In this document: one piece after another, positions 1-8,903 of the stretch
Position numbering within the stretch: the stretch's first letter is position 1
Layout of the letters: each line of letters begins with the position of its first letter
NCBI RefSeq assembly: GCF_027924905.1
Contig: NZ_AP027055.1
Coordinates: forward strand, 1,922,001-1,986,000
DNA length: 64,000 nucleotides
Direction of reading: 5' to 3'
Origin: Limnohabitans sp. INBF002
GTDB lineage: Bacteria > Pseudomonadota > Gammaproteobacteria > Burkholderiales > Burkholderiaceae_C
The notes under the pieces: model-generated
What the model was told of the DNA's origin: nothing
The model's database searches: none
The model's input: only the letters and a program-made list of their open reading frames with translations
Translations under genes and position numbers: made by a program

Positions 1-426
1 CTGTTTGGCACCAATAGCCAAATCCATCGCGCCGCCCACGGCAGGAATGGCATCGGCTTCGCCGGTGTGCCAATTGGCCAAATCACCGCGCTCGCTCACC
101 TGAAATGCGCCCAAGACGCAAATGTCTAAGTGACCGCCACGCATCATGGCAAAGCTGTCGTTGTGATGGAAATAGGCACCACCGGGCAACAAGGTCACTG
201 GCTGCTTACCCGCATTGATCAGGTCAAAGTCTTCATCCACTTGGGCTGGCGCTGGGCCCATGCCCAAAATACCGTTTTCGCTATGCAAAATAATTTCCAG
301 CCCCTGCGGCAAGTGGTTGGCCACCAAGGTCGGCATGCCGATACCTAGGTTGACATACGCGCCATCAGGCATATCTTGCGCCACGCGGGCGGCCATTTGG
401 TCTTTGGTGCGACGGGTGTAGGTCAT
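1..426 (-). CDS. scoB: 3-oxoacid CoA-transferase subunit B (3' end outside window)
   Basis: This is the beta subunit of a family I CoA-transferase, which moves CoA from succinyl-CoA to a 3-oxoacid through a glutamyl-CoA intermediate in the cytoplasm. Only the first 142 codons are in the window. The N-terminal LGIGMPT motif (about residues 27-33) and the SENG motif are visible; Glu50 in SENG is the expected catalytic glutamate. The start ATG lies two bases after the stop of the alpha subunit gene, so the two are co-transcribed. The substrate could be acetoacetate, 3-oxoadipate or a related acid; sequence alone does not separate ScoB from PcaJ. Confidence 0.9.
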   Translation of the reverse strand, partial: MTYTRRTKDQMAARVAQDMPDGAYVNLGIGMPTLVANHLPQGLEIILHSENGILGMGPAPAQVDEDFDLINAGKQPVTLLPGGAYFHHNDSFAMMRGGHLDICVLGAFQVSERGDLANWHTGEADAIPAVGGAMDLAIGAKQ

Positions 427-428
427 GA

Positions 429-1157
429 TCAAGCCACCTTCTTAAATCCAGCACCTTGGGTCGCCTGACGCGGCACTTGAACCACGTGGCTGACATAGAT
501 GCCGGGGGTCACAATGCTCTCAGGGTCTAAGGCGCCCAACTCAACCACCTCATGCACAGAGGCCACGGTGCGCTTGGCTGCAGCAGCCATGACGGGTCCA
601 AAATTGCGAGCCGATTTACGGTAAGTCAGATTGCCCCAGCGATCGCCCTTTTCGGCTTTGATCAACGCGAAATCGGCATGGATTGGGTACTCCAGCACAT
701 GCATGCGGCCATGTATCTCCCGGGTTTCTTTGGGCGAACCGTCTGGGTATTTGGCGAGTTCTGTACCGTAACCTGTGGGTGTAAAAAATGCACCAATGCC
801 AGCGCCCGCTGCGCGAATGCGCTCAGACAAATTGCCTTGGGGCACCAGCTCAAGCTCCAGCTTGCCCGCGCGGTACAAGCCATCGAACACATGGCTATCT
901 GCTTGACGCGGAAAGCTGCAAATGATTTTGCGTACACAGCCCGTTTTGAGCAGCGCCGCCAAGCCGGTATCGCCATTGCCCGCGTTGTTGTTGACCACTG
1001 TGAGCCCACGAACCTGGCGCTCGTGAATCACGTCAACCAAGCCATCCAACAGTTCGCTTGGAATACCTGCAGTGCCAAAACCGCCCACCATCAACGTCAT
1101 GCCATCCGTCAAGCTCTGTAGCGCTTGTGCAATGGAATCGGCTACTTTATTGATCAT
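429..1157 (-). CDS. scoA: 3-oxoacid CoA-transferase subunit A
   Basis: This is the alpha subunit of the same CoA-transferase, 242 residues, a normal length for ScoA/PcaI. The glycine-rich GGFGTAGIP motif (residues about 25-33) is the family I CoA-binding signature, and a [13 protein letters not shown] segment near residue 120 is also typical. It is first in a two-gene operon with the beta subunit. The ATG at 1157 faces the DUF1841 gene across a gap of about 90 bases that must hold promoters for both. In betaproteobacteria such pairs serve acetoacetate or 3-oxoadipate use; the choice cannot be made here. Confidence 0.9.
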   Translation of the reverse strand: MINKVADSIAQALQSLTDGMTLMVGGFGTAGIPSELLDGLVDVIHERQVRGLTVVNNNAGNGDTGLAALLKTGCVRKIICSFPRQADSHVFDGLYRAGKLELELVPQGNLSERIRAAGAGIGAFFTPTGYGTELAKYPDGSPKETREIHGRMHVLEYPIHADFALIKAEKGDRWGNLTYRKSARNFGPVMAAAAKRTVASVHEVVELGALDPESIVTPGIYVSHVVQVPRQATQGAGFKKVA

Positions 1158-1250
1158 GGCCTACCTCTTTGTGTCTCGTGTGATTCACGAACTGTAACGA
1201 CTGGAATTTTCTGCCCGCAAACGCCCGACACCTGGGTGACAATGACGCCT

Positions 1251-1685
1251 ATGTTTGAACCCAGCCAAGCCGACGTACGGCGCTTTTTTTGTTCGGTCTA
1301 TGCCAAGTGGCGCAACGCCCAACCCATGGACGCGCTCGAAACACTTGCCAGCCAATGGGTGGCCGAGCACCCCGAGTACCACGCCGACTTCACCGATGTC
1401 GATGCCGCGCTTGAGCGCATGTACGAAGTCAAAGACGGCCAAACCAACCCCTTCTTACACTTGTCCATGCACCTGTCGGTGAGTGAGCAATGCTCGATTG
1501 ATCAACCCCGTGGCATCCGACAGGCGGTTGAGCTGCTCACCGCCAAACGCGATTCACTACACGAGGCCCACCATGAAACCATGGATGCTTTGGGCCAAAT
1601 GATCTGGGAAAGCCAACGCAGCGGTCGCCCACCCGATGGCCACGCCTACATCGACGCGGTGCAACGGCGCGCCACCAAAGACTAG
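1251..1685 (+). CDS. DUF1841 family protein
   Basis: A 144-residue protein of the DUF1841 family, found mainly in beta- and gammaproteobacteria and without an assigned function. The start with MFEPSQADVRRFF, the HLSMHLSVSEQ segment in the middle and the HHETMDALGQMIWESQR segment near the C-terminus are family hallmarks. I chose the ATG at 1251 because the family begins MFxPS; an in-frame ATG at 1242 is possible. No signal peptide or membrane segment is visible, so it is probably cytosolic. It stands alone between a divergent CoA-transferase operon and a downstream Bug receptor gene that has its own ribosome binding site. Confidence 0.85.
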   Translation: MFEPSQADVRRFFCSVYAKWRNAQPMDALETLASQWVAEHPEYHADFTDVDAALERMYEVKDGQTNPFLHLSMHLSVSEQCSIDQPRGIRQAVELLTAKRDSLHEAHHETMDALGQMIWESQRSGRPPDGHAYIDAVQRRATKD

Positions 1686-1732
1686 TGCGCCTTGGCATTA
1701 AGATCTCCAAAAATACAAACTGGAGATCCCCC

Positions 1733-2725
1733 ATGCGTCACATTCAAATCAAGTCAAACTTTCGCCGCACCCTGTGTGCCAGCTTTGCAGTCTTCGCATT
1801 AGGCAGCCTGGTCGCGCCTGCGACGCACGCACAAAGCTACCCCAACAAGGCCATCAAATTTGTTGTGCCTTTCAGCGCAGGCAGCGCCACTGACAACGTG
1901 GGCCGCATCATTGCGCAAGCCATGAGCGACGCTTGGGGCCAGCCCATCACCATCGAAAACAAAGCCGGCGCCAATGGCATCTTGGGCGCGGAAGCGGTCA
2001 AAGCGGCCCCAGCTGACGGCTACACCTTCTTGGTCACCACCAGCACCACGCAAGCGGCCAACGTGCATCTGTACCGCAAGCTGCCTTATGACCCCGTGAA
2101 AGACTTCACACCTATCGGCAAGATTGGTGAGGTCGGTTTTATCTTGATGGTCAACAACGACTTTCCTGCCAAAGACATGAAAGAGTTTGTGAGCTACGCC
2201 AAAGCCCACCCCGGAAAACTGGCCTACGGTCACGGCTCCTCAGGCTCGTTGGTTTCAGCGGCCATGCTCACCGAGCTGGCTGGCTTGCAAACCGTGGGCG
2301 TGCCTTACAAAAGCATCCCACCTGCGCTGACTGATTTGTTGGGCGGTCAAATCCAATTCGCTTTTGCCGACACCGGCAACGCGGTGTCACAAATGAACGG
2401 CGGCCGCATGCGCGGACTTGGCGTGACCACCAAGAAACGTGCGGGCAAAGCCCCCAACGTGCCCCCGATTGGCGACACCGTCAAAGACTACAACGTGAGC
2501 GCTTGGTTCGGCTTGATGGCCCCAGCCGGCATGCCCGCTGACGTGCAAAAGAAAGCCACAGCCACTTTGATGGCGGTGTTGGCCAAACCTGAAGTGCGCG
2601 AAAAAATTCAAGGCGTCGGCATTGACCTCGACGTGGAAGATTCGGCCACCCTCGCCAAAACCATTGACAGTGAAATTAAAAAATGGGGTGGCTGGGTCAA
2701 GTCAGCGGGCATCACACCTGAATAA
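1733..2725 (+). CDS. Bug-family tripartite tricarboxylate receptor (substrate-binding protein)
   Basis: A 330-residue periplasmic solute-binding protein of the Bug/TctC family, which binds small carboxylates for tripartite tricarboxylate transporters. A signal peptide ends near ATHAQ, followed by the typical YPNKAIKFVVPFSAG strand and, later, the GTDxxxR-like binding segment and a VPYKSIPPALTDLLGG motif. I chose ATG 1733 because GGAG lies at 1722-1725 and the signal peptide starts there. No tctA or tctB membrane genes are nearby, which is common for Bug proteins in Burkholderiales. The next gene starts three bases after its stop and encodes a CoA-transferase, suggesting that an imported acid is activated as a CoA ester. 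Confidence 0.9.
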   Translation: MRHIQIKSNFRRTLCASFAVFALGSLVAPATHAQSYPNKAIKFVVPFSAGSATDNVGRIIAQAMSDAWGQPITIENKAGANGILGAEAVKAAPADGYTFLVTTSTTQAANVHLYRKLPYDPVKDFTPIGKIGEVGFILMVNNDFPAKDMKEFVSYAKAHPGKLAYGHGSSGSLVSAAMLTELAGLQTVGVPYKSIPPALTDLLGGQIQFAFADTGNAVSQMNGGRMRGLGVTTKKRAGKAPNVPPIGDTVKDYNVSAWFGLMAPAGMPADVQKKATATLMAVLAKPEVREKIQGVGIDLDVEDSATLAKTIDSEIKKWGGWVKSAGITPE

Positions 2726-2728
2726 GCC

Positions 2729-3901
2729 ATGAGCCTCACTGAGAACGCCAACCTGCAAGGCGCCCTCGCGGGCCTGCGCGTGATCGACCTGACGGGCGTG
2801 GTGCTGGGCCCCTACGCCACGCAAATTTTGGGCGACTACGGCGCAGACGTCATCAAGATCGAGCCACCCAGTGGCGACATCATGCGCCACGCGGGCCCGA
2901 TGAAGCACCCAGGCATGGGCCACATCTTCATCAACGCCAACCGCAACAAACGCTCGGTGGTGCTTGATTTGCGACAGCCCGAGCAACGCGAGCAGTTGCT
3001 GGCCTTGTGCAAAACCGCTGATGTGTTGACCTACAACATTCGCCCGGCATCCATGGCGCGGTTGGGCTTGTCGTTTGACACCCTGCACGCGATCAACCCA
3101 CGCTTGGTGGTGTGCGGCGCGTATGGCTATAGCGAAGGCGGCCCCTATTCGGACTGGCCTGCGTATGACGACCTGATTCAAGGCGCGGCCTGCATCCCTT
3201 GGTTGATGACACAAAGCGGTAGCCCCGAGCCACGGTATGTGCCCGCCACCTTTGCCGATCGCGTGACCGGACTCAACATGGTGCATGCCGTGTTGGCTGC
3301 CGTCATCGCGCGTTACCGCACAGGTTTAGGCCAACACGTCGAAGTGCCCATGTTTGAATGTTTGCTGCAGTTTGTGCTGGGCGAGCATTTGAGTGGCGAA
3401 ACATGGCAACCGCCCATCGCCCCCATGGGCTACACGCGCATGCTGTCGGCCAACCGCAAACCGTATCAAACGCAAGATGGCTACATCTGCGCGCTTATGT
3501 ACAACGACGCACATTGGCAAGCGTTTTTAAAACTCGTGGGTCAGACTGATTTATTTCAAACCGATGCCCGCTTCAGCACCCACGTCGAACGCCTCAAGCA
3601 CATCGACGCGCTCTACGCCTTTGTGGGCGAGCACATGCGCGCCCGCACCAGCGCCGAGTGGATGAAAGACTTCACCACGCACGACATTCCCGTCATGCCC
3701 ATGATGAAGCTGGATGATCTGCTGACCGACCCGCACCTGGCCGCCACACAAGCGTGGCTGGACGTGCCGCATCCGTTTGAAGGCATGTTGCGTCAGTTGC
3801 GTCCGCCTGTGCGCATGAGTGGCACACCCACAGGGGTGTGGCGCCCTGCGCCGCGTTTGGGTGAACACACAGAAGAAGTGCTGAACAGCCTCAGAACTTA
3901 A
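2729..3901 (+). CDS. CaiB/BaiF family (family III) CoA-transferase
   Basis: A 390-residue family III CoA-transferase, related to formyl-CoA transferase and CaiB. The N-terminal LRVIDLTGVVLGPYATQ segment and DYGADVIKIEPPSGD (residues about 36-50) are standard. Asp177 in ADRVTG fits the aspartate that carries the acyl group in this family, and HVEVPMFECL follows. It is probably translated with the upstream Bug receptor, since the gap is three bases. The natural role may be CoA transfer to a small dicarboxylic or methyl-branched acid brought in with the help of that receptor; the actual acid is unknown. Confidence 0.9.
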   Translation: MSLTENANLQGALAGLRVIDLTGVVLGPYATQILGDYGADVIKIEPPSGDIMRHAGPMKHPGMGHIFINANRNKRSVVLDLRQPEQREQLLALCKTADVLTYNIRPASMARLGLSFDTLHAINPRLVVCGAYGYSEGGPYSDWPAYDDLIQGAACIPWLMTQSGSPEPRYVPATFADRVTGLNMVHAVLAAVIARYRTGLGQHVEVPMFECLLQFVLGEHLSGETWQPPIAPMGYTRMLSANRKPYQTQDGYICALMYNDAHWQAFLKLVGQTDLFQTDARFSTHVERLKHIDALYAFVGEHMRARTSAEWMKDFTTHDIPVMPMMKLDDLLTDPHLAATQAWLDVPHPFEGMLRQLRPPVRMSGTPTGVWRPAPRLGEHTEEVLNSLRT

Positions 3902-3952
3902 CGGTCTGTGCTACAACTGTTGCGCCTACCGTCGCAGCAATTGGAAAAGCAC

Positions 3953-6427
3953 ATGCACACCACCACCCAGCCACTCAGCGCCGCCACAGTGCCAGCCGCA
4001 GACTTGCGGCTGACCATCCACCCCACAGAGCTGGGCTTTGGCAACACCTCTGAATTGGTGACACAAGCCCTGCCGTGGATTGGCCAACAACGCGCTGAAA
4101 CAGCAGCGCGCTTTGGCTTGGAAATGGAGCAAGCCAACTACAACCTGTTTGTGTTGGGCGAAATCGGCAGCGGCCGTTCCACCCTGCTTCAACAGATGAT
4201 GCGCAGCGTGGCCGCCAAACGACCTGTACCACCCGACCTGTGCTACTTGCACAACTTTGACACACCCGAGCATCCTCACGCCTTACACATGCCTGCTGGT
4301 GAAGGCCGCAAGCTGCGCCTGCACATGGCACAGCTCACCAAGATGCTGCTCACAGAAATCCCCAAACGATTGAGCGCGCAAGACTTCAAGGTGGAAAGCG
4401 AACACATCGAGAAAACCTACAAACAGGAAGAAGACCGTGCCTATGCCGTGCTCGATGCATTTGCCGAAGCGCGCAGCTTCTCGCTGTTTCGCGAAGGCGG
4501 GCATTTGGTGTTCACCTTGCGCGATGACAAAGGCATGCCCCTCACCGAAGCCGAAGCGCTGGCACTGCCCAAAGAACGCCGCATAGCCATAGACCAAGCC
4601 GAGTTAGAGCTGCGCGCCGAGATTGCCAATTTTCTCGACAAAACACGCCCAATTGACCGTGTGAAAAACGAAGGCTTGGCAGCCCTGCGTCGCCAAACCA
4701 TCAAACCCATGTTGACCCAAGAATTAGGACGCATTCAAGAGGCCTTGACCAAACAAAGCCAAGACAACACAAAGCTCACGCATTATTTTCACAAGGTGAT
4801 GACCGACGTGTTGGAACACATCGAACTGTTTGAGCCGCATGACGACGATGAAAGCGAAGAAGAAACACGTCTCGAAGCCCTCGACACCCTGCTGCTGCGC
4901 TACCGCGTGAACGTGGCCGTGGACAACCACGACACACAAGGCGCGCCCGTGTTGGTGGAAGACAACCCCGTGTTTCGCACCTTGTTTGGCAGCGTGGAAT
5001 ACCAAACCGAAGACGATGTGTTGATGACCGACTTCTCGCGCATCCGTGCGGGCAGCTTGCTCAAAGCCCATGGCGGTTTTTTGATGCTGCATGTGCGCGA
5101 CTTGCTCACCGATGCGCTGGTGTGGGAAAAGCTCTCACGCTTTTTACGCAGCGGCCGTTTGCAGATTGAAGAATCGGGCCTGCACCTCTCACCCATTGCC
5201 GCCGTGGCACTCGAGCCCGAGGCTGTTCACATTGACGTGAAGATGGTGTTGATTGGTACTGTCGAGGAATACTACGTGCTGCAAGAAGGCGCACCCGAAT
5301 TCTTCCGTCGCTTCATGTGCAAAGTGGAATTTGCTGAGAGCTTTCCTGCCAGCGCAGACACACACCGTGCCTCCGCCGTCTTTGTGGCGCACAGCTGCCA
5401 ACGCTTAGGCTTGCCACACTTCAATGCCGATGCGGTGGCCCGCTTGATTGAATGCACACACCGCGAGGTGGATGACCAAACACGCCAAAGCGCGTTGTTC
5501 TCGCACACCGAATCGCTCATCATTGAAAGCGCCAACCACGCACGCCAACGCGGCGCAGACAAAGTGCAAGCCGCCGATGTCGATGCAGCCATTGCCGCAC
5601 GCGACTTTAGAAACGGCTACATCGAACAGCGCTTGCAAGAGTCCATCACCGATGGCGAACGGCTCATTTCTTTGCAAGGCGAAAAAGTCGGCCAGCTCAA
5701 TGGCCTCACCGTCATCGAGCTGGGTGACCATTCATTTGGCTTTCCCGTGCGCGTCACGGCACGCACCTACGCGGGCAACGAAGGTTTGGTCAACATCGAA
5801 CGCGAGGTGAAGCTGTCAGGCCCGATTCACGACAAGGGCGTGCTCATCTTGCACAGCTATTTGTCGGCACTGTTTTCGCACATCGCACCTTTGGCGCTCA
5901 ACGCCTCGGTGGTGTTCGAGCAAGAGTACAGCGGCGTCGAGGGTGACTCTGCCTCGTGCGCCGAGCTGTACGTCCTGCTGTCCTCACTCTCAGGCTTGCC
6001 GCTCAAGCAAAACATCGCGGTCACAGGCGCGGTGAACCAAAACGGTGAAATCTTGCCGGTGGGCGGCGTGAACGAAAAAATCGAAGGCTTCTTTCGCACC
6101 TGCAAAACCCAAGGGCTCGATGGCACGCAAGGCGCTTTAATTCCACGTCGCAACCGCCACCACTTGATGCTCAGCCAAGAAGTGGTGGATGCAGTGACCC
6201 GAGGTCAATTTCATATCTACACCGCAGACCACGCCAGCGAAGGCGCTGAGCTTTTGATGGGTGTGGCCTTTGGCAAAGAGCTCAAAGGGGGAAGCTATGA
6301 AGCGCAAAGCATTCTTGCCTTGGCCGATAAAACGCTGCAAGCCTACCGACGCGCCTGCCACAAAGAGCCCACACAAAACATACGACACATGAGTCACAAA
6401 TTTCAAAATCAATCCGACGGTAAATAA
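3953..6427 (+). CDS. Lon-like ATP-dependent protease (AAA + S16 peptidase)
   Basis: A large 824-residue protein combining an AAA ATPase region with a C-terminal Lon (S16) protease domain, of the LonB-like group known in proteobacteria (COG1067). The Walker A loop GEIGSGRST lies at residues 69-77. The proteolytic dyad is Ser666 in EGDSASC and Lys709 in GGVNEKIEG; their 43-residue spacing equals that of E. coli Lon Ser679/Lys722. A helical, highly charged insert around residues 130-320 separates the Walker motifs, as in this group. The ATG at 3953 is preceded by GGAAAAG; an upstream GTG at 3908 is less likely. It ends in a strong terminator. No membrane segment is evident. Confidence 0.88.
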   Translation: MHTTTQPLSAATVPAADLRLTIHPTELGFGNTSELVTQALPWIGQQRAETAARFGLEMEQANYNLFVLGEIGSGRSTLLQQMMRSVAAKRPVPPDLCYLHNFDTPEHPHALHMPAGEGRKLRLHMAQLTKMLLTEIPKRLSAQDFKVESEHIEKTYKQEEDRAYAVLDAFAEARSFSLFREGGHLVFTLRDDKGMPLTEAEALALPKERRIAIDQAELELRAEIANFLDKTRPIDRVKNEGLAALRRQTIKPMLTQELGRIQEALTKQSQDNTKLTHYFHKVMTDVLEHIELFEPHDDDESEEETRLEALDTLLLRYRVNVAVDNHDTQGAPVLVEDNPVFRTLFGSVEYQTEDDVLMTDFSRIRAGSLLKAHGGFLMLHVRDLLTDALVWEKLSRFLRSGRLQIEESGLHLSPIAAVALEPEAVHIDVKMVLIGTVEEYYVLQEGAPEFFRRFMCKVEFAESFPASADTHRASAVFVAHSCQRLGLPHFNADAVARLIECTHREVDDQTRQSALFSHTESLIIESANHARQRGADKVQAADVDAAIAARDFRNGYIEQRLQESITDGERLISLQGEKVGQLNGLTVIELGDHSFGFPVRVTARTYAGNEGLVNIEREVKLSGPIHDKGVLILHSYLSALFSHIAPLALNASVVFEQEYSGVEGDSASCAELYVLLSSLSGLPLKQNIAVTGAVNQNGEILPVGGVNEKIEGFFRTCKTQGLDGTQGALIPRRNRHHLMLSQEVVDAVTRGQFHIYTADHASEGAELLMGVAFGKELKGGSYEAQSILALADKTLQAYRRACHKEPTQNIRHMSHKFQNQSDGK

Positions 6428-6457
6428 AAAAAGCCCCACAGAGTGGGGCTTTTTTTT
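6426..6457. terminator. bidirectional Rho-independent terminator
   Basis: An 8-bp perfect stem, AGCCCCAC (6432-6439) and GTGGGGCT (6443-6450), with a 3-base loop, flanked by an A-run on the left and a T-run on the right. It lies between the convergent protease and cytochrome c4 genes and can serve both. Confidence 0.9.
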
Positions 6458-6472
6458 GAGCAAACCGTCGAC

Positions 6473-7141
6473 TTAGCGGAACTTGCTTTGCGGCACGGTT
6501 TTCAAATCGCCTTGCTGTGCAGCCATGTAATTGGCCAGCTCTTTCAGCTCAGCATTGCTGAACTGCTTGGCCACACCACCCATCACACCGTTGCTGCGGC
6601 CCCAAGTGGCAGCACCTTCCACTTTGTAGGACTTCAAAGCCACAAACAAGTAGTCGGCATTTTGGCCAGCGATCTTTGGATAGCTCGGGTCAATCGTTTT
6701 GGCAAAGTTTTCACCATGGCATGAAGCACATGCACCTTTGGTCAGCAAGGCGGCCACTTTGGCATTGGGCTCTTTGGCTTTGTCTGGCAACGGTGCACCT
6801 TCAACTTTGCCGTGATTGGCGTAGTAGGCAGAGATGTCTGCCATGTCTTGGTCACTCAGGCTGTCAGCAATGCCGCGCATGGTGGGGTGCTTGCGTTCGC
6901 CTTTTTTGTAGGCGTTCAAAACAGTGGTGATGTATTTTTCGTTTTGGCCAGAAATTTTGGGAACCTTATAAACTTCGGGAAAACTGGCCTGGTAACCGAC
7001 GATGCCGTGGCAGCCGATGCACATGGCAATTTTCTTTTCACCTGCGTTAGCATCACCTTTGATGTCTTGCGCAAATGCCAGTGAAGACACGGCAGATACA
7101 GTCAGAGCAAACGCGATCGAAACAATCTTTTTCATATGCAA
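6473..7141 (-). CDS. cytochrome c4-type dihaem cytochrome c
   Basis: A 222-residue exported dihaem cytochrome c, matching the cytochrome c4 family that passes electrons to terminal oxidases. A signal peptide ends near LAFAQ (residue 25). Haem motifs are CIGCH at 41-45 and CASCH at 138-142. Distal methionines fall in HPTMRGIADSL and in NGVMGGVAKQF, in the tandem-duplicated layout of c4. Two start codons are possible, ATG 7141 and the ATG at 7135 (MKKIVS); an AGGGA lies 12 bases before the first. It is a single gene, divergent from the MoxR operon. Confidence 0.9.
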   Translation of the reverse strand: MHMKKIVSIAFALTVSAVSSLAFAQDIKGDANAGEKKIAMCIGCHGIVGYQASFPEVYKVPKISGQNEKYITTVLNAYKKGERKHPTMRGIADSLSDQDMADISAYYANHGKVEGAPLPDKAKEPNAKVAALLTKGACASCHGENFAKTIDPSYPKIAGQNADYLFVALKSYKVEGAATWGRSNGVMGGVAKQFSNAELKELANYMAAQQGDLKTVPQSKFR

Positions 7142-7191
7142 ACCACAATCCCTAGAGGTTGATGTAACCCAAATAATAGACGGAACTACCC

Positions 7192-8046
7192 ATGAAATTC
7201 AAAGGCACTGACACCTACGTTGCAACCCAAGACTTGATGCTCGCAGTCAACGCAGCCATCGCGCTCAAGCGGCCCTTGCTGGTCAAGGGTGAACCAGGCA
7301 CAGGCAAGACTATGCTTGCAGAAGAGGTGTCCCAAGCCCTGGGTTTACCCCTGTTGCAATGGCACATCAAATCCACGACCAAGGCCCAGCAAGGCCTGTA
7401 CGAATACGACGCCGTGAGTCGTCTACGTGACAGCCAAATGGCTGATCCCGAAAGTGCAGCACGCGTCAAAGACATCAACAACTACATCCTCAAAGGTGTG
7501 TTGTGGCAGGCGTTCACCTCCGAGCAACCGGTGGCCTTGTTGATTGACGAGATCGACAAAGCTGACATCGAGTTTCCCAACGACCTGTTACGCGAACTCG
7601 ACCGCATGGAGTTTTATTGCTACGAAACGCGCCAGCTCATCAAGGCAAAAAACCGACCTTTGGTGTTCATCACCTCGAACAACGAGAAAGAGCTGCCAGA
7701 CGCGTTCTTGCGTCGCTGCTTCTTTCACTACATCAAGTTCCCAGATGCCGACACCATGCGCCACATCGTGCAAGTGCACTTCCCCACCATCAAGCAAGAC
7801 TTGCTAAGCGTGGCGATGAAAACCTTCTTTGACATCCGTAACTTGCCCGGCTTGAAGAAAAAGCCATCGACCAGTGAGTTGATTGACTGGCTCAAGTTGT
7901 TGGTGGCCGAAGACATTCCGATTGAAGCCCTGCAAACCGCAGACGACAAAGTGTCCATCCCGCCACTCGTGGGCGCACTGCTGAAAAACGAGCAAGACAC
8001 CACACTGTTTGAAAAACTCGTGTTTATGCAAAGCCGCAACCGTTAA
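7192..8046 (+). CDS. MoxR-family AAA ATPase
   Basis: A 284-residue MoxR-type AAA ATPase, thought to act as a chaperone that installs cofactors or assembles complexes together with VWA-domain partners. Walker A is GEPGTGKT (33-40), Walker B is ALLIDEIDKAD (about 115-125), and sensor-like FITSNNEKELPDAFLRRCFF follows. It is first in a run with a small membrane protein, a broken acetyltransferase gene and a CoxE-like VWA protein. The MoxR/VWA pairing is well known, but the client is not recognisable from the neighbours. Confidence 0.92.
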   Translation: MKFKGTDTYVATQDLMLAVNAAIALKRPLLVKGEPGTGKTMLAEEVSQALGLPLLQWHIKSTTKAQQGLYEYDAVSRLRDSQMADPESAARVKDINNYILKGVLWQAFTSEQPVALLIDEIDKADIEFPNDLLRELDRMEFYCYETRQLIKAKNRPLVFITSNNEKELPDAFLRRCFFHYIKFPDADTMRHIVQVHFPTIKQDLLSVAMKTFFDIRNLPGLKKKPSTSELIDWLKLLVAEDIPIEALQTADDKVSIPPLVGALLKNEQDTTLFEKLVFMQSRNR

Positions 8047-8058
8047 AAAGAGAACATC

Positions 8059-8280
8059 ATGTTTGCATCCCTCATCGAAGGTCTGACCGACGCCATTGGT
8101 TTCGTCGTCGGCGCATTGCTCGGCTATGGCTTGGGCGTGGCATTTGGCTTGAATTTGTTTGCCGAAGGCTATGGCACGGGCAGCATCATTGCCATCTTGT
8201 TGGTAGGCATTGGCGGCGGTATGGGCTTGCAAGCTGCTCGCCACTTCCGCGCCAAACCAAGTGATTCTGAATCCCTATGA
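8059..8280 (+). CDS. small glycine-rich membrane protein, function unknown
   Basis: A 73-residue protein with two hydrophobic, glycine-rich segments, about residues 10-32 and 42-58, each long enough to cross the membrane, and a short charged C-terminal tail. I do not recognise a named family. It starts 12 bases after the MoxR gene and its stop overlaps the start of the next reading frame by ATGA, so it belongs to the MoxR-VWA transcript. Placement suggests, without proving, a membrane anchor or partner for that pair. Confidence 0.6.
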   Translation: MFASLIEGLTDAIGFVVGALLGYGLGVAFGLNLFAEGYGTGSIIAILLVGIGGGMGLQAARHFRAKPSDSESL

Positions 8281-8888
8281 ACCCATTTGCTGCGCCTGCC
8301 ACGCTGAGTGGTCAATATGTGAAATTGGTACCACTGCACCACTCGCACCATGATTCACTGGTAGAGGCGGTTCGCGATGGTGAGCTTTGGAATCACTGGT
8401 ACACCACCATTCCTCGCACTGAAAACATGGCTGGCGAAATTCAACGTCGCTTAGACCTGCAGACCAAGGGCAGCATGTGCGCTTTTGCTGTGATCGACAC
8501 AGCAACAAATCAGGCTGTGGGTATGACGACCTAGATGAACATCGACGCAGTCAATCGTCGTGTCGAAATCGGCTCAACGTGGTATCGAAAAAGTGTGCAG
8601 CGCTCATCCATCAACACCGAGACCAAGCGCCTCTTGTTAGGGCATGCCTTTGAACAGCTGGCATGCATCGCGGTCGAGTTCCGTACGCACTTCTTCAATC
8701 AACAAAGCCGTCGCGCCATCGAGCGCCTAGGTGCCAAACTCGACGGCATTCTGCGCAGCCATCAAATCAATCCGCATCCATTGGCTGCAGGCGCACTGCG
8801 TGACACCTGCGTGTACAGCATCATCGCCAGTGAATGGCCCAATGTGAAAACGCATCTGGACTACCAACTTGCACGCTTGCGTGCTTAA
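8277..8888 (+). pseudogene. GNAT acetyltransferase (RimJ/RimL type) interrupted by an in-frame amber codon
   Basis: Read through, this is a 203-codon GNAT N-acetyltransferase of the RimJ/RimL kind, with QAVGMTT, then MNIDAVNRRVEIGSTWY, and ending in LRDTCVYSIIASEWPNVK. A single TAG at 8532-8534 splits it after residue 85, exactly between MTT and MNID, where relatives carry an aromatic residue; one base change (TAC or TAT to TAG) explains it. Both halves stay in the same frame and remain well conserved. The ATG follows the codon and could restart translation, but the first beta strands of the fold would be missing. It is most likely a recent nonsense pseudogene, less likely suppressed or a sequencing error. 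Confidence 0.8.
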
Positions 8889-8903
8889 GGACGAAGACAC
8901 AAC

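Noticed and set aside
1733..2725. Considered as part of a complete tripartite tricarboxylate transporter
   Set aside because: No TctA- or TctB-like membrane gene is found anywhere in the window.
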